64,000 bases of DNA from Lepas anatifera (lineage: Eukaryota > Arthropoda > Thecostraca > Lepadidae). The translations under genes were made by a program, and so were the position numbers. Location: NCBI GenBank assembly GCA_034440635.1, contig JAOTON010000772.1, positions 709,001 through 773,000 on the forward strand, in the 5' to 3' direction. Positions 1 through 10,891 of the stretch are shown here, piece after piece; position 1 is the stretch's first letter, and every line of letters begins with the position of its first letter. The notes under the pieces were generated by a model. The model saw only the letters and a program-made list of their open reading frames with translations, was not told where the DNA came from and made no database searches.

Positions 1-330
1 CAAGGTCAGGTCATGGTTAGCACAGATCATAATACAAATCCTTCGAACTGCATCGGCAAGCTGAACTCGATGACGCCAGAATACATGTGCTATCGTCATT
101 GTCCGCAAAATTATCGAACTTAATCTAATTTTCCAGTGCATTTCCAATGGAGAAGTCATGTCTCTGGCCTAACCCCAGGTCATCGATACACAAATTTCCG
201 TTACCACAAATTGTTTCCTTTGGTGACCATATTACGTGATGGGCTTCTTAGCGCGTCAGATTTAGTTTGCTCCTACTTTTGCATATTTAACACATTTTTA
301 TTTTCACTTGAGCTGGACTGATAGCCTAGC
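1..330. repeat. TGACCT/AGGTCA-rich interspersed repeat, copy 1
   Basis: The stretch around 135-200 (a CATTTYCAATGGAGA block followed by GTCATG and AGGTCATCGATA) reappears in the same order and orientation around 59625-59690. This indicates an interspersed repeat family. No credible ORF is present. The element runs off the left edge, so its boundaries are unknown. Confidence 0.6.
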
Positions 331-599
331 CTGAAGCGCGCCACCATTTTGGTCTCTCTGTGAAAAAATCAAAAGGGGGCGGCTATCCGCACCTCGGCAC
401 CGTTTTATGTCCAGGTAGACAGGACTTTCGGGTCCTCTGAACAGAACCGTTGTCTTGGGGCTGTTTTCGCTCCCTCTATAAAAAACGGTGGAGGTGGGGA
501 TTCCAGGACTTTTTGGCTGTAAACTGCCGATTCGACTCCGGCAAAGGCAAAAAAGCCAAACCATCGGTCAGGAAAACAGGCTCGTGCTTTCCATGCTAC
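331..599. other. Unassigned sequence
   Basis: Only short, mutually overlapping ORFs occur here, with no motif, splice pattern or repeat I recognise. The last part grades into the minisatellite that follows. Confidence 0.5.
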
Positions 600-1045
600 A
601 GTGTTCTCAGACCAGCAGAACAGTATCATGCATTGGAACACAGTCGCAAAATACTGCGGCCGGCGGAGCAGTCTATCCTGCAACAGTGCACTGCGCCGCA
701 ATACACCGCGGACATCAGAACAGTCTACGCTGCAGCGGTGCACTGCGCCGCAACACACTGCAGACAGCAGAACAGTCTATGCTGCAGTGGTGCACTGCGC
801 CGCAACACGCTGCGGACAGCAGAATAGTCTACGCTGCAGCGGTGCACTGCGCCACAATACACTGCAGACAGCAGAGCAGTCTACCCTGCAGCGGTACACT
901 GCGCCGCAATACACTGCGGACAACAGAACAGTCTACCCTGCAGCGGTGCACTGCGCCACAATACACTTCAGCTTGCGGAACAGTCTACCCATACAATGGT
1001 ATACTGCGCCGCAATACTTTGCGGCCAGCAGAACAATATAACCCA
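600..1045. repeat. 52-bp minisatellite, about 8 units
   Basis: A CTGCGCCGCAAYACACTGCG block recurs at 691, 743, 795, 847, 899, 951 and 1004, a regular 52-bp step with a single 53. A degenerate copy lies upstream near 650. Each unit also holds an AGCAGAACAGTCTACSCTGC block. ORFs crossing it exist in several frames because 52 is not a multiple of 3, so they are a by-product of the repeat and not genes. Confidence 0.9.
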
Positions 1046-1280
1046 CCTTGGCTGGCTGCTGAGGGCATGCACCACAGCGATGGTCTCCGGTGCAGCATCA
1101 TTGCTGAGGTTAGCCCTTTCCCTGCCAGCTTTCTCGCTGCCCTTTCTGTCAGGAGGAAAGGGTGTTCGTCCCTTTTGAAATCTACCGTTTTTATTTTGAA
1201 AATTCAAACCGGGATTGACTCATCTAAGATTAAAATGAATTTTACGAAAGAAAATTATAAATTTTAGGAAATGTGGAAAG

Positions 1281-1395
1281 GTGCCAGGTGGCCTAGTGGC
1301 TTCGTTGCCCGTCTTCAGATCAGATAGCATGAATTAACGTGGGTTCAATCCCCATGGCGGAAACCGCCTTCCGTGTCCGATCTGACCCGGTAGAT
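1281..1395 (+). mobile_element. tRNA-derived SINE, family 1 (5' part)
   Basis: A Pol III A box (TGGCCTAGTGGC, 1289-1300) and a B box (GGTTCAATCCC, about 1342-1352) have tRNA-like spacing. The copy at 15650 matches almost throughout this head, up to the shared TCTGACCCGGT. After that the two sequences diverge, so this copy is truncated or has a different tail. It does not fold as a normal tRNA: the anticodon arm is overlong and there is no proper acceptor pairing. Confidence 0.75.
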
Positions 1396-1870
1396 GCAGC
1401 CCCCTCCAAAGTTTTCTACTACAATTCTACTACTGGGCGTACAAATTGATCGCCGTCATTGACTTTGCATGTAAAATTGCCTATTTTTGGCGGGCTCTCA
1501 CCGGTAAACCAACAGGGGCTCCCTCTCAAAAAATGGTATCATCGGAACAATCGTTCTGTCCAATTTCCATTTCTGGGGTCCGATAAGCGGAGCCCATGGA
1601 AAATTTTGAGGAATACTCCAAAAACTGGAGCCATGTTTGCCGGTCTCCCACAAAGCTTGGGTTCGAATCCAGGTCGAAGCCAAAGTTTTTCGCCGAATAC
1701 GATCTGCAAGTTTGCCACGATTATTGCAGGCCCTCGTTTTTCTTCTGAAATGGAAGTGTTAGACGAGCACAGATAGGACAAGTAAGGATGTAAGGACGAG
1801 TCATGATAATAGTTATATGGCTACGAATGTTTTACTAAGTTCCGCATATAACCGAAAGCAGCATTTTCTG
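1396..1870. other. Unassigned sequence with an isolated B-box-like motif
   Basis: GGTTCGAATCC at about 1670-1680 matches the Pol III B-box consensus and may be a relic of a SINE, but no A box at the right spacing is evident. The 105-residue ORF that crosses here shows no recognisable domain. Confidence 0.35.
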
Positions 1871-1879
1871 GTTATCGGA

Positions 1880-2160
1880 AAGCGGCCGCGCTCCTGTAAT
1901 ATCACATACGTGGACCCAGGGGAAAAGGGAAGCATGTGCCCCCCATCAACCCTCGGCGCTCCCTCAAATGGTCACGGTGCCCTCTTGAAAAGTCGATGGC
2001 GCCCCATGAAATGTCTTTTCCCACCCCCCACCCCCCCAGATGCGAAAATCGGCGCTCACCGATAGGATTTTGCGCCCACCTGATAGGTTTTTCCGGTCAA
2101 AAGTGGCGCCCCCCGTAAGGTACCCCCCCATTGGAAATCCTTGATCCGCCTATGGGATAT
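1880..2160. repeat. C-rich interspersed repeat (MITE-like)
   Basis: This block has CCCCCCAT, GGCGCCCCATGAAATG and TGATCCGCCTATGGG motifs. An inverted and diverged relative lies at about 37050-37230 (CATTTCGGGGGGTGCCATCGA, CACCTATGAG). The GATCCGCC end resembles hAT-type MITE termini, but I could not define a matching pair of ends or a target duplication. Confidence 0.5.
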
Positions 2161-4339
2161 CATATAAATATTACAACAGAACAATAACGGCAATACTCAA
2201 TAACTATGTCGAGTTCGAGAGGGAGGTCATATTACCGACTTTTCAAATTGTTCGCTCAGAGCCTGCTCATGCCCCTCCCCTGGGTGTCCAAATTGTATAA
2301 TCGAGAGGTTAGATTATAAAACAACGCATAGAAAACACCCCAAATAGCTAATCATATTGGCGTTTATTAGCCAGGGGACCACGTCCTGTCTGGATTATCC
2401 CCAGAACTGAAATATGATTTGGCGTGGGCAAAGCTGAACGTGTGCACGTATTCTTACTTTCCATCCAGGACAATTCAATAAGACAAATTTGCCGAGTTTA
2501 TCATGAAGTTTTCATGACAGGAATGCTGATTTTGATCTCATATGATGGTTGTCCAGTGTGCAAAGTATGGCATTTTCGACGAGAACTCGTTGGTGCGAGT
2601 GTCCTTGGAGACAGGAGCGAGTGGTGCGAATTTTACCAACCTGGTACGAATTTGTGAGACTGGTGCGAGTAAGGTGACACTGAAAACCAAATAAATAATG
2701 GCTATATGGTTATAAAGATACAGGAGGGGACTTTATGAAAAGCCCTCAACTAACTAACTAATAAGAGAGGTAGCATTGCATCTTGTGGGTAGGAATGGGT
2801 GCGTTTTTTCTCCCTCGTATAGGGAAGATTGGTGCGAATTTTTGGTGGCTGGCGGTGCGAAAATTTTAGATGGCTGGTGCGACTCGTCTGGACTGCTGCC
2901 ATACTTTGCAGACTTGATGGTTGTTTAATTATCAACATTTATCAAATGAACTCCTCTATGAAATTTGCCACTCCCATTAACTAATTGCAGACAATACAAT
3001 AGGAAATACCTCAAGGAAGGCAATATAAACATGAATGTTGCGCTACTTATTGCCAGAGAGAAAAAGATAAAGGCACAACCGAAAGTAGTCTACTTTGATC
3101 CACTTTTTAACAAATTACCAACCGAAGTTTAAAGCAATGTTCATAAAAGAAAAACTGCAATGTTAACTTCAGAATATTAAACAAGCATTAAACTCAGCAG
3201 TCAAGGCCTCAGATAACAATATATGGAGGTGGATGCAAGGAGTTGGGGCTAGGAGACTTAAGTTTTCCCCCAATATGTTGGAGCATCTATACAAAATGCA
3301 TAGATGGAGGTTGTTTCCATGGTGATCTGGGGTGTTTGAGAATGTGAATATGTGTTTATACCTACATGATTATTTACCTGAAATGTATTATCCATACTAG
3401 AAGTTTCAAAAAGAGTCAGCAACACAAAAATGCAAGAAATAATTATTTTAAATACAATAAAGTGGAGAAAGAGAAAAAGTAAAAAAAAGTACCTAAAAGT
3501 ACGAGAAAGAGAAAGTGAAGACTCAGGATGAATTGAGCTTGTCAGAGAATGGAACCAACAAACCACAAGCACCTCCAAAATTAACTTGATAATTGTAGGT
3601 AAGGTAAGGTAAATGACCTTACAAATCAGCAATTACAGCACCCAACATAATTTTTGTACCCTAGACAGCAATTACCTAAAATAAAATTGGCATGTGCTTG
3701 CAAAATGAACCTTGAATGAATATCAGAGAATCTTTAGACAAAATACCAAACTAATTGCAATATACCAAAATACCAAACTACTGTGCCTTGCCAGACTGGT
3801 CTGGTGCGCCTTGCCAGATCACTGCTTGTACTGATTGACCTTCTCCGCAGCCCTCAGCTAAGCAACATACTGGCGAGCAGCATTAAGGCTGTTTGGCCTC
3901 ACCATGGTAAAGCTGAAAGCGATGTCTTCCTGAGGCTTGGATGGACAGCAGGAGACTTATCTTCCAGCACTGCCATGAAGTCATTCACCAGGCTTTAATT
4001 TCAATTTCACTTCAACAGTGAGGGTCTGAAGTACCTTTCGAGCTTCGTTCTAAATTGTTCTAAATATCAGAATATTTTAAACCCTCATTTTTAGATTGTT
4101 TTGTGGCAAGCTTAAATGAAAATGGGCAGATATTGGCAATACCCTCCATTATACTACAACCCAACCACAGCCAGATACTGCCCGTAAAAAGGCGCCTGCA
4201 TTAGCATTCTGATTCCACTGACTATAGGAAATACCAGTGCACACTGACCACAAGAAATTGGTTCTGCGTTTTTTCTTTTGTCCTATAAACAAGGAGAGAC
4301 AAGAAATAACTCTTGCCTTCTCTTAAAGCACCCACAAAT
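2161..4339. other. AT-rich intergenic sequence
   Basis: No convincing gene. Around 2570-2900 a GGTGCGA word recurs many times, and a TGCAAAGTATGGCA block near 2560 is inverted near 2900. This suggests an eroded inverted-repeat element. The 124-residue minus-strand ORF near 3258-3632 is low-complexity and has no recognisable domain. Confidence 0.4.
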
Positions 4340-6850
4340 CATCATCATCATCATCAACTTTTTTATTTCATTTCTTATATACAGACAGGGGATAGAAGTA
4401 AATAAAGAGACCAGCAAAAGAAGACATGAACAAAGCAAAGCAAAGCAATAAGGAGCAACAGAATAGAACTGTACAGGCACACAGTATAAAGCAAGGGGAA
4501 GTAAGCGAACAGAATCAGATTAGAGCAAATGTTTAACATAGAAGGAACAAGACGTAAGTTTCCGGCATGAAGCAGTAATCATGGAGCGGGAATGAACAGA
4601 AAAAGTAACACAAAACAGAGACTGACATGTCATAACAAAACAAGAAGAGCATTAAAGAACGAACTGGACAGAAAAACAACGCCAAAAACATACTTGAAGA
4701 GGCAAAATAAAACAAAGCAGCAAAACAACAAGCAAACAAAAACAGGGGACGCAACAAAATAAGCAATGTTAAGTAATAAGTAGTTATAAGTATAGGGCCC
4801 ACATATGTTGAACATATTAAATCTTAAAAAAACCATTAGTAGAAGTAACAAAAACAGTAAGTAAGTACAAGCACCTAATCAGACCAGGGACCTATCAAAC
4901 ATTAAATCAAAGCATGTGATCAGTGCGAATAAAAAGCATGTGATCAGTGCGAACAAAAAGGAAACAAAACAGAACGAAAAACAGGCTAAAAACACAAGCA
5001 AAGCAAGGTCACATCTAAGCAGGCAAACAAAAAAGATGCGCTCGGTGAGATCAAATTAAGGTACTAACGGAAACGAACCAAAGACGAAAAGAACAAAACA
5101 AGTAAGCAGAAAGGTGGGCTGGCTGAGAGTCCAAAGAGAGCCAGGCGGCGGTGCGCACTGTAGGCCAGCACGTGTCAGCAGAGAGTCTGGAGGGTCGGGC
5201 GGAGGCACCAGGTATCTCCAGCATCGCCAGTAGCTGCCCCCAGCATGCCGCTGGTAGAGGGCGGTCACGGACGCAGCTCTCGAGGCGACGATGGGTGCAC
5301 CCAGCCGTAGCTGGTGGTCACCCCCAGCACACTGCTGGGTGAGGGTCGTCGAGGAGGCAGCTCCCGGAGCGACAAGGCCGGCTGGAGTTTCAGGTGGCCT
5401 CTACATGAGCCTGCTGCCGACGGTACGCACCGCAGGCCGGCAGGTCACATTCAGGTCGGCATGTGCCGGCAGAGAAGAGGGCAGTTCAAGAGGGCTGGCA
5501 GTGTAGCCAAGTGCCTCCAGTCGTCGCTGGTGGCCGCCCCCCGCACACCGCTGAGTGCAGGCGGCAGCGGAGGGTGCTCTTGATGCGACGACATAGCCGG
5601 CTGAAGCTGAGAATATAGTGCTGTCAATTGTACTTCCTGCACTCTCCAGTCCTGACTGTGCGATGGATAGTGCTGGTGGACTTTTGACACCGCAGCCGCT
5701 GCGCGGGGCGGGCTGGCAGAGTCCAACGAGGGCCAGGCAGAGGCAGCCAGGTGCACCCAGCCGTAGCTGGTGGTCACCCCCAGCACACTGCTGTGAGGGT
5801 GAGGGTCGTCGCGGGGGCAGCTCCCGGAGCGACAAGGCCGGCTGGAGTTTCAGGTGGCCTCTACATGAGCCTGCTGCCGACGGTACGCACTGTAGGCCGG
5901 CAGGTCACATTCAGGTCGGCATGTGCCGGCACAGAGGAGGGCAGTTCAAGAGGGCTGGCAGTGCAGCCAAGTGCCTCCAGTCGTCGCTGGTGGCCGCCCC
6001 CTGCACACCGCTGAGTGCAGGCGGCAGCGGAGGGTGCTCTTGATGCGACGACATAGCCGGCTGAAGCTGAGAATATAGTGCTGTCAATTGTACTTCCTGC
6101 ACTCTCCAATCCTGACTGCGCGATGGATAGTGCTGGTGGACTTTTGACACCGCAGCCGCTGCGCGGGGCGGGCTGGCAGAGTCCAACGAGGGCCAGGCAG
6201 AGGCAGCCAGGTGCACCCAGCCGTAGCTGGTGGTCACCCCCAGCACACTGCTGGGTGAGGGTCGTCGCGGAGGCAGCTCCCGGAGCGACAAGGCCGGCTG
6301 GAGTTTCAGGTGGCCTCTACATGAGCCTGTTGCCGACGGCACGTACTGTAGGCCGGCAGGTCACATTCAGGTCGGCATGTGCCGGCAGAGAATCCGGAGG
6401 TCGTGCGCCGAATGCCGCTGGGTGAGGACGGCCACGGACGCAGCTCTTGAGGCGACGATGTCCAGCTGGTCCCGAGTCCCCCAGCCAGTCGGCTGAAGGT
6501 TCCCGGCGAACAGTCCCACCGACGCCCCGCCCGCGGCGCCGGCACTTTCATGTAGGTAGGGTCCGAAAAGGGCCGGGCAGAGGCAGCAGGTGCCCCCAGA
6601 TTTCGCTGGTGGCCGCCTCCAGTCTACTGCTGATGGAGAGTGGCAGACTCTGAAGCGAATACAAAAACAAGGCCGGTTCGGAGTTTCATGAGGCCTCCCG
6701 ATGAGCGCGTCAGCCGAGGTGGGCGTTCGCAGTCTGATCCGGATTCCGTCAGCCAGGCTTCCGCAGATTCTCGTAGATCAGATTCACCATGAAACAAAGC
6801 AAAACAGCAAGCAGACGACTGACAGGAGGTCAGCTATTTTATGGGCCAAC
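4340..6850 (-). mobile_element. LINE-like non-autonomous element: GC-rich repeats plus T-rich 3' tail
   Basis: Read on the minus strand, a GC-rich part (about 6850-5130) is followed by an ~800-bp T-rich region (about 5100-4370). It ends in GAAATAAAAAAGTTGATGATG and a short (GAT)n run at about 4335-4372. A T-rich 3' UTR closed by an A-rich stretch and a trinucleotide microsatellite is typical of non-LTR retrotransposon 3' ends. No reverse transcriptase or other domain is encoded. Whether the GC-rich array and the tail belong to one element is inference from adjacency and orientation. The upstream limit is uncertain. Confidence 0.4.
5150..6660. repeat. Tandem array of ~458-bp GC-rich units
   Basis: The block GGTGCACCCAGCCGTAGCTG starts at 5294, 5750 and 6210, giving periods of 456 and 460 bp. 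Other blocks (GCGCGGGGCGGGCTGGCAGA at about 5701 and 6161) repeat in step. About three units are present, the outer ones degenerate. Units are nearly identical over long stretches, implying recent duplication. ORFs of 80-145 residues occur on both strands in several frames, are Ala/Pro/Ser/Arg-rich and have no recognisable domain. I treat them as composition artefacts. Confidence 0.9.
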
Positions 6851-6899
6851 TATCGAACATAGTGGCCTAACCTAAGCTACATGCAACATATGTGGACCC

Positions 6900-7001
6900 C
6901 AAGTAATTTAGAATGAGGCGGTTAAGAATGAAAATAAAAGAAAAAACGAGAGAAGGAGCGAGAGAGGGGGAAGAGAAAGACGAGAGAGAGAGAGGGGGAA
7001 T

Positions 7002-7055
<54 letters not shown>
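6900..7055. repeat. GA-rich tract with (GA)n microsatellite
   Basis: Purine-rich sequence ends in an uninterrupted AG dinucleotide run up to about 7053. Minus-strand ORFs encoding Ser-Leu runs here are translations of the microsatellite. Confidence 0.95.
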
Positions 7056-7057
<2 letters not shown>

Positions 7058-7335
7058 GACAGGGGAAGAAGAAGAGGTGTGCGGTTGCAGTTTGCAAGGG
7101 AAAGTTGAACAGGACAAAAGGAGCAGGTAAGGTTAAACCCTTGACATAGCTCCTTGTCTTATAATTCGGACATATTACAGAATAAAGAAAGATTCTGACT
7201 GTCATTCAGATGAGCTCAAGATGGAGTGAATGAGGGCATATGATATAGTAAAAAACTACTGCACATCAAAGTATATTTTATATTGGCCAGTCTCTATACA
7301 ATAGTTCCTAGGTTTTACAGATTTACACATGAATC

Positions 7336-9291
7336 CTAGTAATCTTCTATGAACAGCTTCTTAGTAACTGTTTTAAAGAATGACTTAGAAGGAGGTATAT
7401 CATTAATATCAGGTATTTTAATAGCGACAACATTATTCCACACCTTAGGACAGCTGATTGGTACTGCAAATGTTCTATATACTGTTTCTCCTGGGGGTTC
7501 TTTGAAGTGCATTCTCCGTCGTGATAATCTAGTGGAGTGATTGAATTCGAATGAGTTTGCAAACACAGGAGGCAGCCTTCCATGCATGAAACCATGTAGG
7601 ACTAGTAATTTTTGCTGTTTTATCAGGTCGGGTAGCTTTAGAAAGTTAAGCTTCTTAAAGATTGGACTTGAAGGTGACCTTGGATCAGCAAAGTCAATAA
7701 TTCTTATTATTCTTTTCTGCAAATTGATTAATTTGGTTAAGCTTGTTTCATAATTTGACCCCCAAACCAGAGCGCAGTACCCTAGATATGGGAGGATTAG
7801 AGCATTGTAGAGCATAAGCAAGGTTTTATCTGTTAGCATGAACTTCGCCCTAGATATTACTCCAATATTACGTCTCAGAGTGTTACAAGTCATGGAGATG
7901 TGAGTTTTCCATTTGAGGTTTTCATCAATATGTACGCCTAAATATTTTATAGAATGACTTCGGTTAATTTGCTGATTGTTAAGGGAGATATTGATATCGG
8001 GCTTGATTTCATTTATGCAGTATATCTGATAAAAAGTTTTAGTTATGTTAAGAGTAAGTCGATTGGAACATAACCAGTTGTAGATTTTAGGTGTTTCTTT
8101 GTTAATCTCGGCTTCAACATCTTTCAAGCTATTTCCTGAAAAGAAAAGAGAAGTGTCGTCTGCAAAGAGGTAGTAATTTGGAGCCGAGGAAGCTTTATAG
8201 ATATCGTTTATGTAGATTAAGAAGAGGATGGGGCCCAAAATTGACCCCTGTGGTACGCCAATTTCAGAAACTTTGGGCAAAGACTGAACTTCCTTGCCTG
8301 AGATGTTAAGTTTGGTTATTTGGATTCTGTTTTCTAGATAGGATTTAAGTATTTTAAGAGATTCATTCCTAATTCCGTATTTTTCCATTTTTTTAAGAAG
8401 AATGGAGTGAGGAACTGTATCAAATGCTTTTTTTAGGTCCAGATATATGCCTACACATGATTTGCGATTAGAGATGCAGGACGTAAGATTATCATAGATG
8501 AGAGATAATGGCATGAAACTTGAGTGTTGCTTTCGAAAGCCAAATTGATAACTGTAGAGGATGTTATTTGTTTCCAAGAAATCTGACAACTGATTATAAA
8601 TTATTCGTTCAAGTAATTTTGAAAGAACTGGTAGGATCGATATTGGGCGATAGTTTGTGAAATGATCATGGTTTCCTGATTTGAACAGTGGTTTTACTAG
8701 AGCTATTTTAAAAATGTCAGGAAATGTATGTTTATCAATGCAAAGATTCATGAGAAAGGTAATTTCAGTGAGTAAGTAGGGGGTGAGCTTTTTAAGTATC
8801 TTGGCAGTGATATTATCACAACCAGCACCAGTGTTATTGAGTTCTTTAGTGATATGCAAGACATATTCAGAGGTCACAGGCCTAAGGTTCATAAAGTTAT
8901 CACTCTGAACATCATTTAAGTATGAGAGGGGGTCTATGTTTGAAGGGGATAAATGGGATTCAAGAGATTTCCCTATTGTAGCGAAGAAGTTATTAAATTG
9001 ATCAGCTATTTCCTGTGGGTCACTTACTTTCTCGTTGTTGACTGTGAAGGAATCTGGCAGTTTGACTCCTTCTTTTCTTTTTCGCTTTATTATTTCATTC
9101 ATGGTTTCCCAGAGCTTGCGAGAGTTGCTGCGGTTTTGTTCAAGCTTATTTCTATAGAAAGTTTGCTTAGATTGCTTAATTATTGAGTTTAACCTATTTC
9201 TGTATCTTGTAAAGACAAGTCTATTATGTGTTGTTCTGTTTTTTAAGAATTTTCGATACAATTTATTCTTATTATTTATACATTTCACCAT
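7336..9291 (-). pseudogene. LINE ORF2 C-terminal part: reverse transcriptase
   Basis: This 651-residue open frame encodes a non-LTR reverse transcriptase, which copies the element's RNA into DNA at the nicked target site. RT landmarks are in order: KPLFKSG...NYRPIS near residues 200-218, DLKKAFD at about 285-291, GVPQGS at about 345-350 and the catalytic FADDT at about 376-380 with both aspartates present. A C-terminal region (about 500-600) with an IIRIIDFADPRSPS segment is typical of LINE ORF2. The first Met is internal: an open frame continues upstream as NEPIQPWVTTG, the usual linker from the endonuclease. The frame is broken from the endonuclease by a small indel near an A-run at about 9330-9345. 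The catalytic core is otherwise uninterrupted, so the copy is fairly young but probably inactive. Confidence 0.9.
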
Positions 9292-9299
9292 ACCAGTAG

Positions 9300-10355
9300 T
9301 TACCCAAGGTTGAATTGGTTCATTCTTGATATTTTTTGTGATTTAGATAAATTGCCTATTTCATTTTTAATTGTATTAATTAATGTATTAGCATAGAAGT
9401 TAGGGTCGCTAGTGGCAGGGGTTTGGTCTAGTTTATGTTTAACACGTTCGGCCAGTGTATCTACTAAGGCTAGGTCAAAATACTTGGTTTGACTGAGATT
9501 TTTGGGTTGTTTTTGCTTGACATGCTCAAAATTAATAAAGATTGGAAGATGATCGCTGGTGTCATCAATAAGAAGCCCAGACTTTTGGAAACATTGAGGG
9601 AAATTCATAAATAGGTTATCAATTAGAGTCGCAGATGAATTTGTAATTCTGGTTGGAAGTGTAATAGTGGGGATGAATCCAGCTGATGCCATGGACGACA
9701 TGAAAGTGTCTGCAATTGAGGAGTTGTTTACTTGTAACAGGTCAATATTGAAATCACCTGCAATGACACATTTTTTATTCGACTTGGAAATATTGTCAGT
9801 AATCATATCAAGGAAATTTAGAAAAGGTGTACAGTCAAATGAAGGGGACCTATACATTGTACCGATGAGTATGCTAGATGATACTGGTGAAGTGATTTCT
9901 ATAAATGTTGACTGAAATTCAGTCACATTGCAGGACAGGTCAGACCTAGCAATATGTTTCAAGTGCTCTTTAATATATAGTGCAGATCCCTTGCCACGGG
10001 TATGAGCCTCAGGGCAATTATGAAGGAAATTATATCCTGGTATTTGGAAGGAACTAGTTAGGTTATCGTCTAGCCAAGTTTCTGAGACACAGATGACATC
10101 AAATTTAGTTGGGCAGTTTTCTAGGAGGGTAACAACTTTATCAAAATTTTTGGGCAGCGACCTCACATTTATATGGATCATTGAAATATTTGAGTTCTGA
10201 AGTTGAAGAGTTTGAGTTTTGTTGTATCTACATTGACCTGCAATGTGAGCAAATTCATCCTCAAAAGTGTAACCCTCATCATTTAAGATGTAAGTGTCAA
10301 AAGACAGTCGAGTATATTCTTCAAGATGTGCAAGGTCAGCATACAAGTCAGACAT
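9300..10355 (-). pseudogene. LINE ORF2 N-terminal part: AP-type endonuclease
   Basis: A 351-residue frame holds an endonuclease/exonuclease/phosphatase-family domain that nicks target DNA to prime reverse transcription. Visible motifs are HINVRSLPKN at about 61-70, SETWLDDN at about 91-98, GDFNID at about 200-205 and SDHLPIF at about 267-273. The last is the catalytic Asp-His signature. The frame stops after a shifted tail (ISRMNQFNLG) where the normal path would read on into the RT frame. The break lies just upstream, near the A-run. Start: the Met at the 5' end of the open frame is used, but the true ORF2 start is uncertain. Confidence 0.88.
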
Positions 10356-10489
10356 GCAGAAAGGGGAGGAAGAAAGAAGACAATATCAGAGGCAAAAAAC
10401 AGGCACAAAAAATTGAAATGAACTGGGCCCCGATTGCTCGCAATATAAGGGATTGCACAAGGGAGAGCCAAGTCCAAAACTAGCAAACT

Positions 10490-10890
10490 ACCTGGCAGCC
10501 AACATTGGCCGAGAGGTGTTCAGATCAATGAAATTAGGTCTGCACAGAGTCCAGACAAGCCAGCTGTGCGACCGGCACCGGGCGCCGGGGCCTAATCCCG
10601 GCGCCCTCCCCGCCTCCCCAAACAAAGGTCTGAGGAGGCGAAGGGCGGCAGAGAGTCTTCAGAGGCGGACGCCCACCACCAAACGACTGAGTCGCAAGCA
10701 GGAGCGCCCGCCCCCGGCGCCAGGCTCTTGTCCTGGCGCCTACTCCGGCAACCCTCGGACCCAGGGGGCCCGGTGGAGCGGAGGCCTGGCGTAACTGCCG
10801 CACAGTGCCGGACGCCAGCCAAGGCACTCCGAACACACTGAGCCATCAGCTTTCCAATCCAATAGAGCACACTGAGAGGGGGAGGCTAGT
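10490..10890. other. GC-rich spacer between LINE ORF1 and ORF2
   Basis: About 300 bp (10550-10830) is strongly GC-rich, while both flanking LINE ORFs are AT-rich. It contains a short inverted motif (GGCGCCGGGGCC...CCGGCGCC) and no coding frame I trust. ORF1 and ORF2 of a LINE normally overlap or lie close together, so a ~536-bp gap of different composition suggests either an insertion or an unusual inter-ORF region. Confidence 0.5.
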
Positions 10891-10891
10891 T

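Noticed and set aside
4533..4851. Minus-strand hydrophobic ORFs resembling multi-pass membrane proteins
   Set aside because: They come from the T-rich UTR-like tail. Phe/Leu/Cys-richness follows from base composition.
5151..6496. Several 80-145-residue ORFs in the GC-rich array as a repeat-protein gene
   Set aside because: ORFs are equally long on both strands and in several frames, and the ~458-bp period is not a multiple of 3 in both steps. This is a composition effect.
6867..7205. Ser/Leu-rich ORFs resembling a signal or membrane segment
   Set aside because: Translation of the (GA)n/(CT)n microsatellite.
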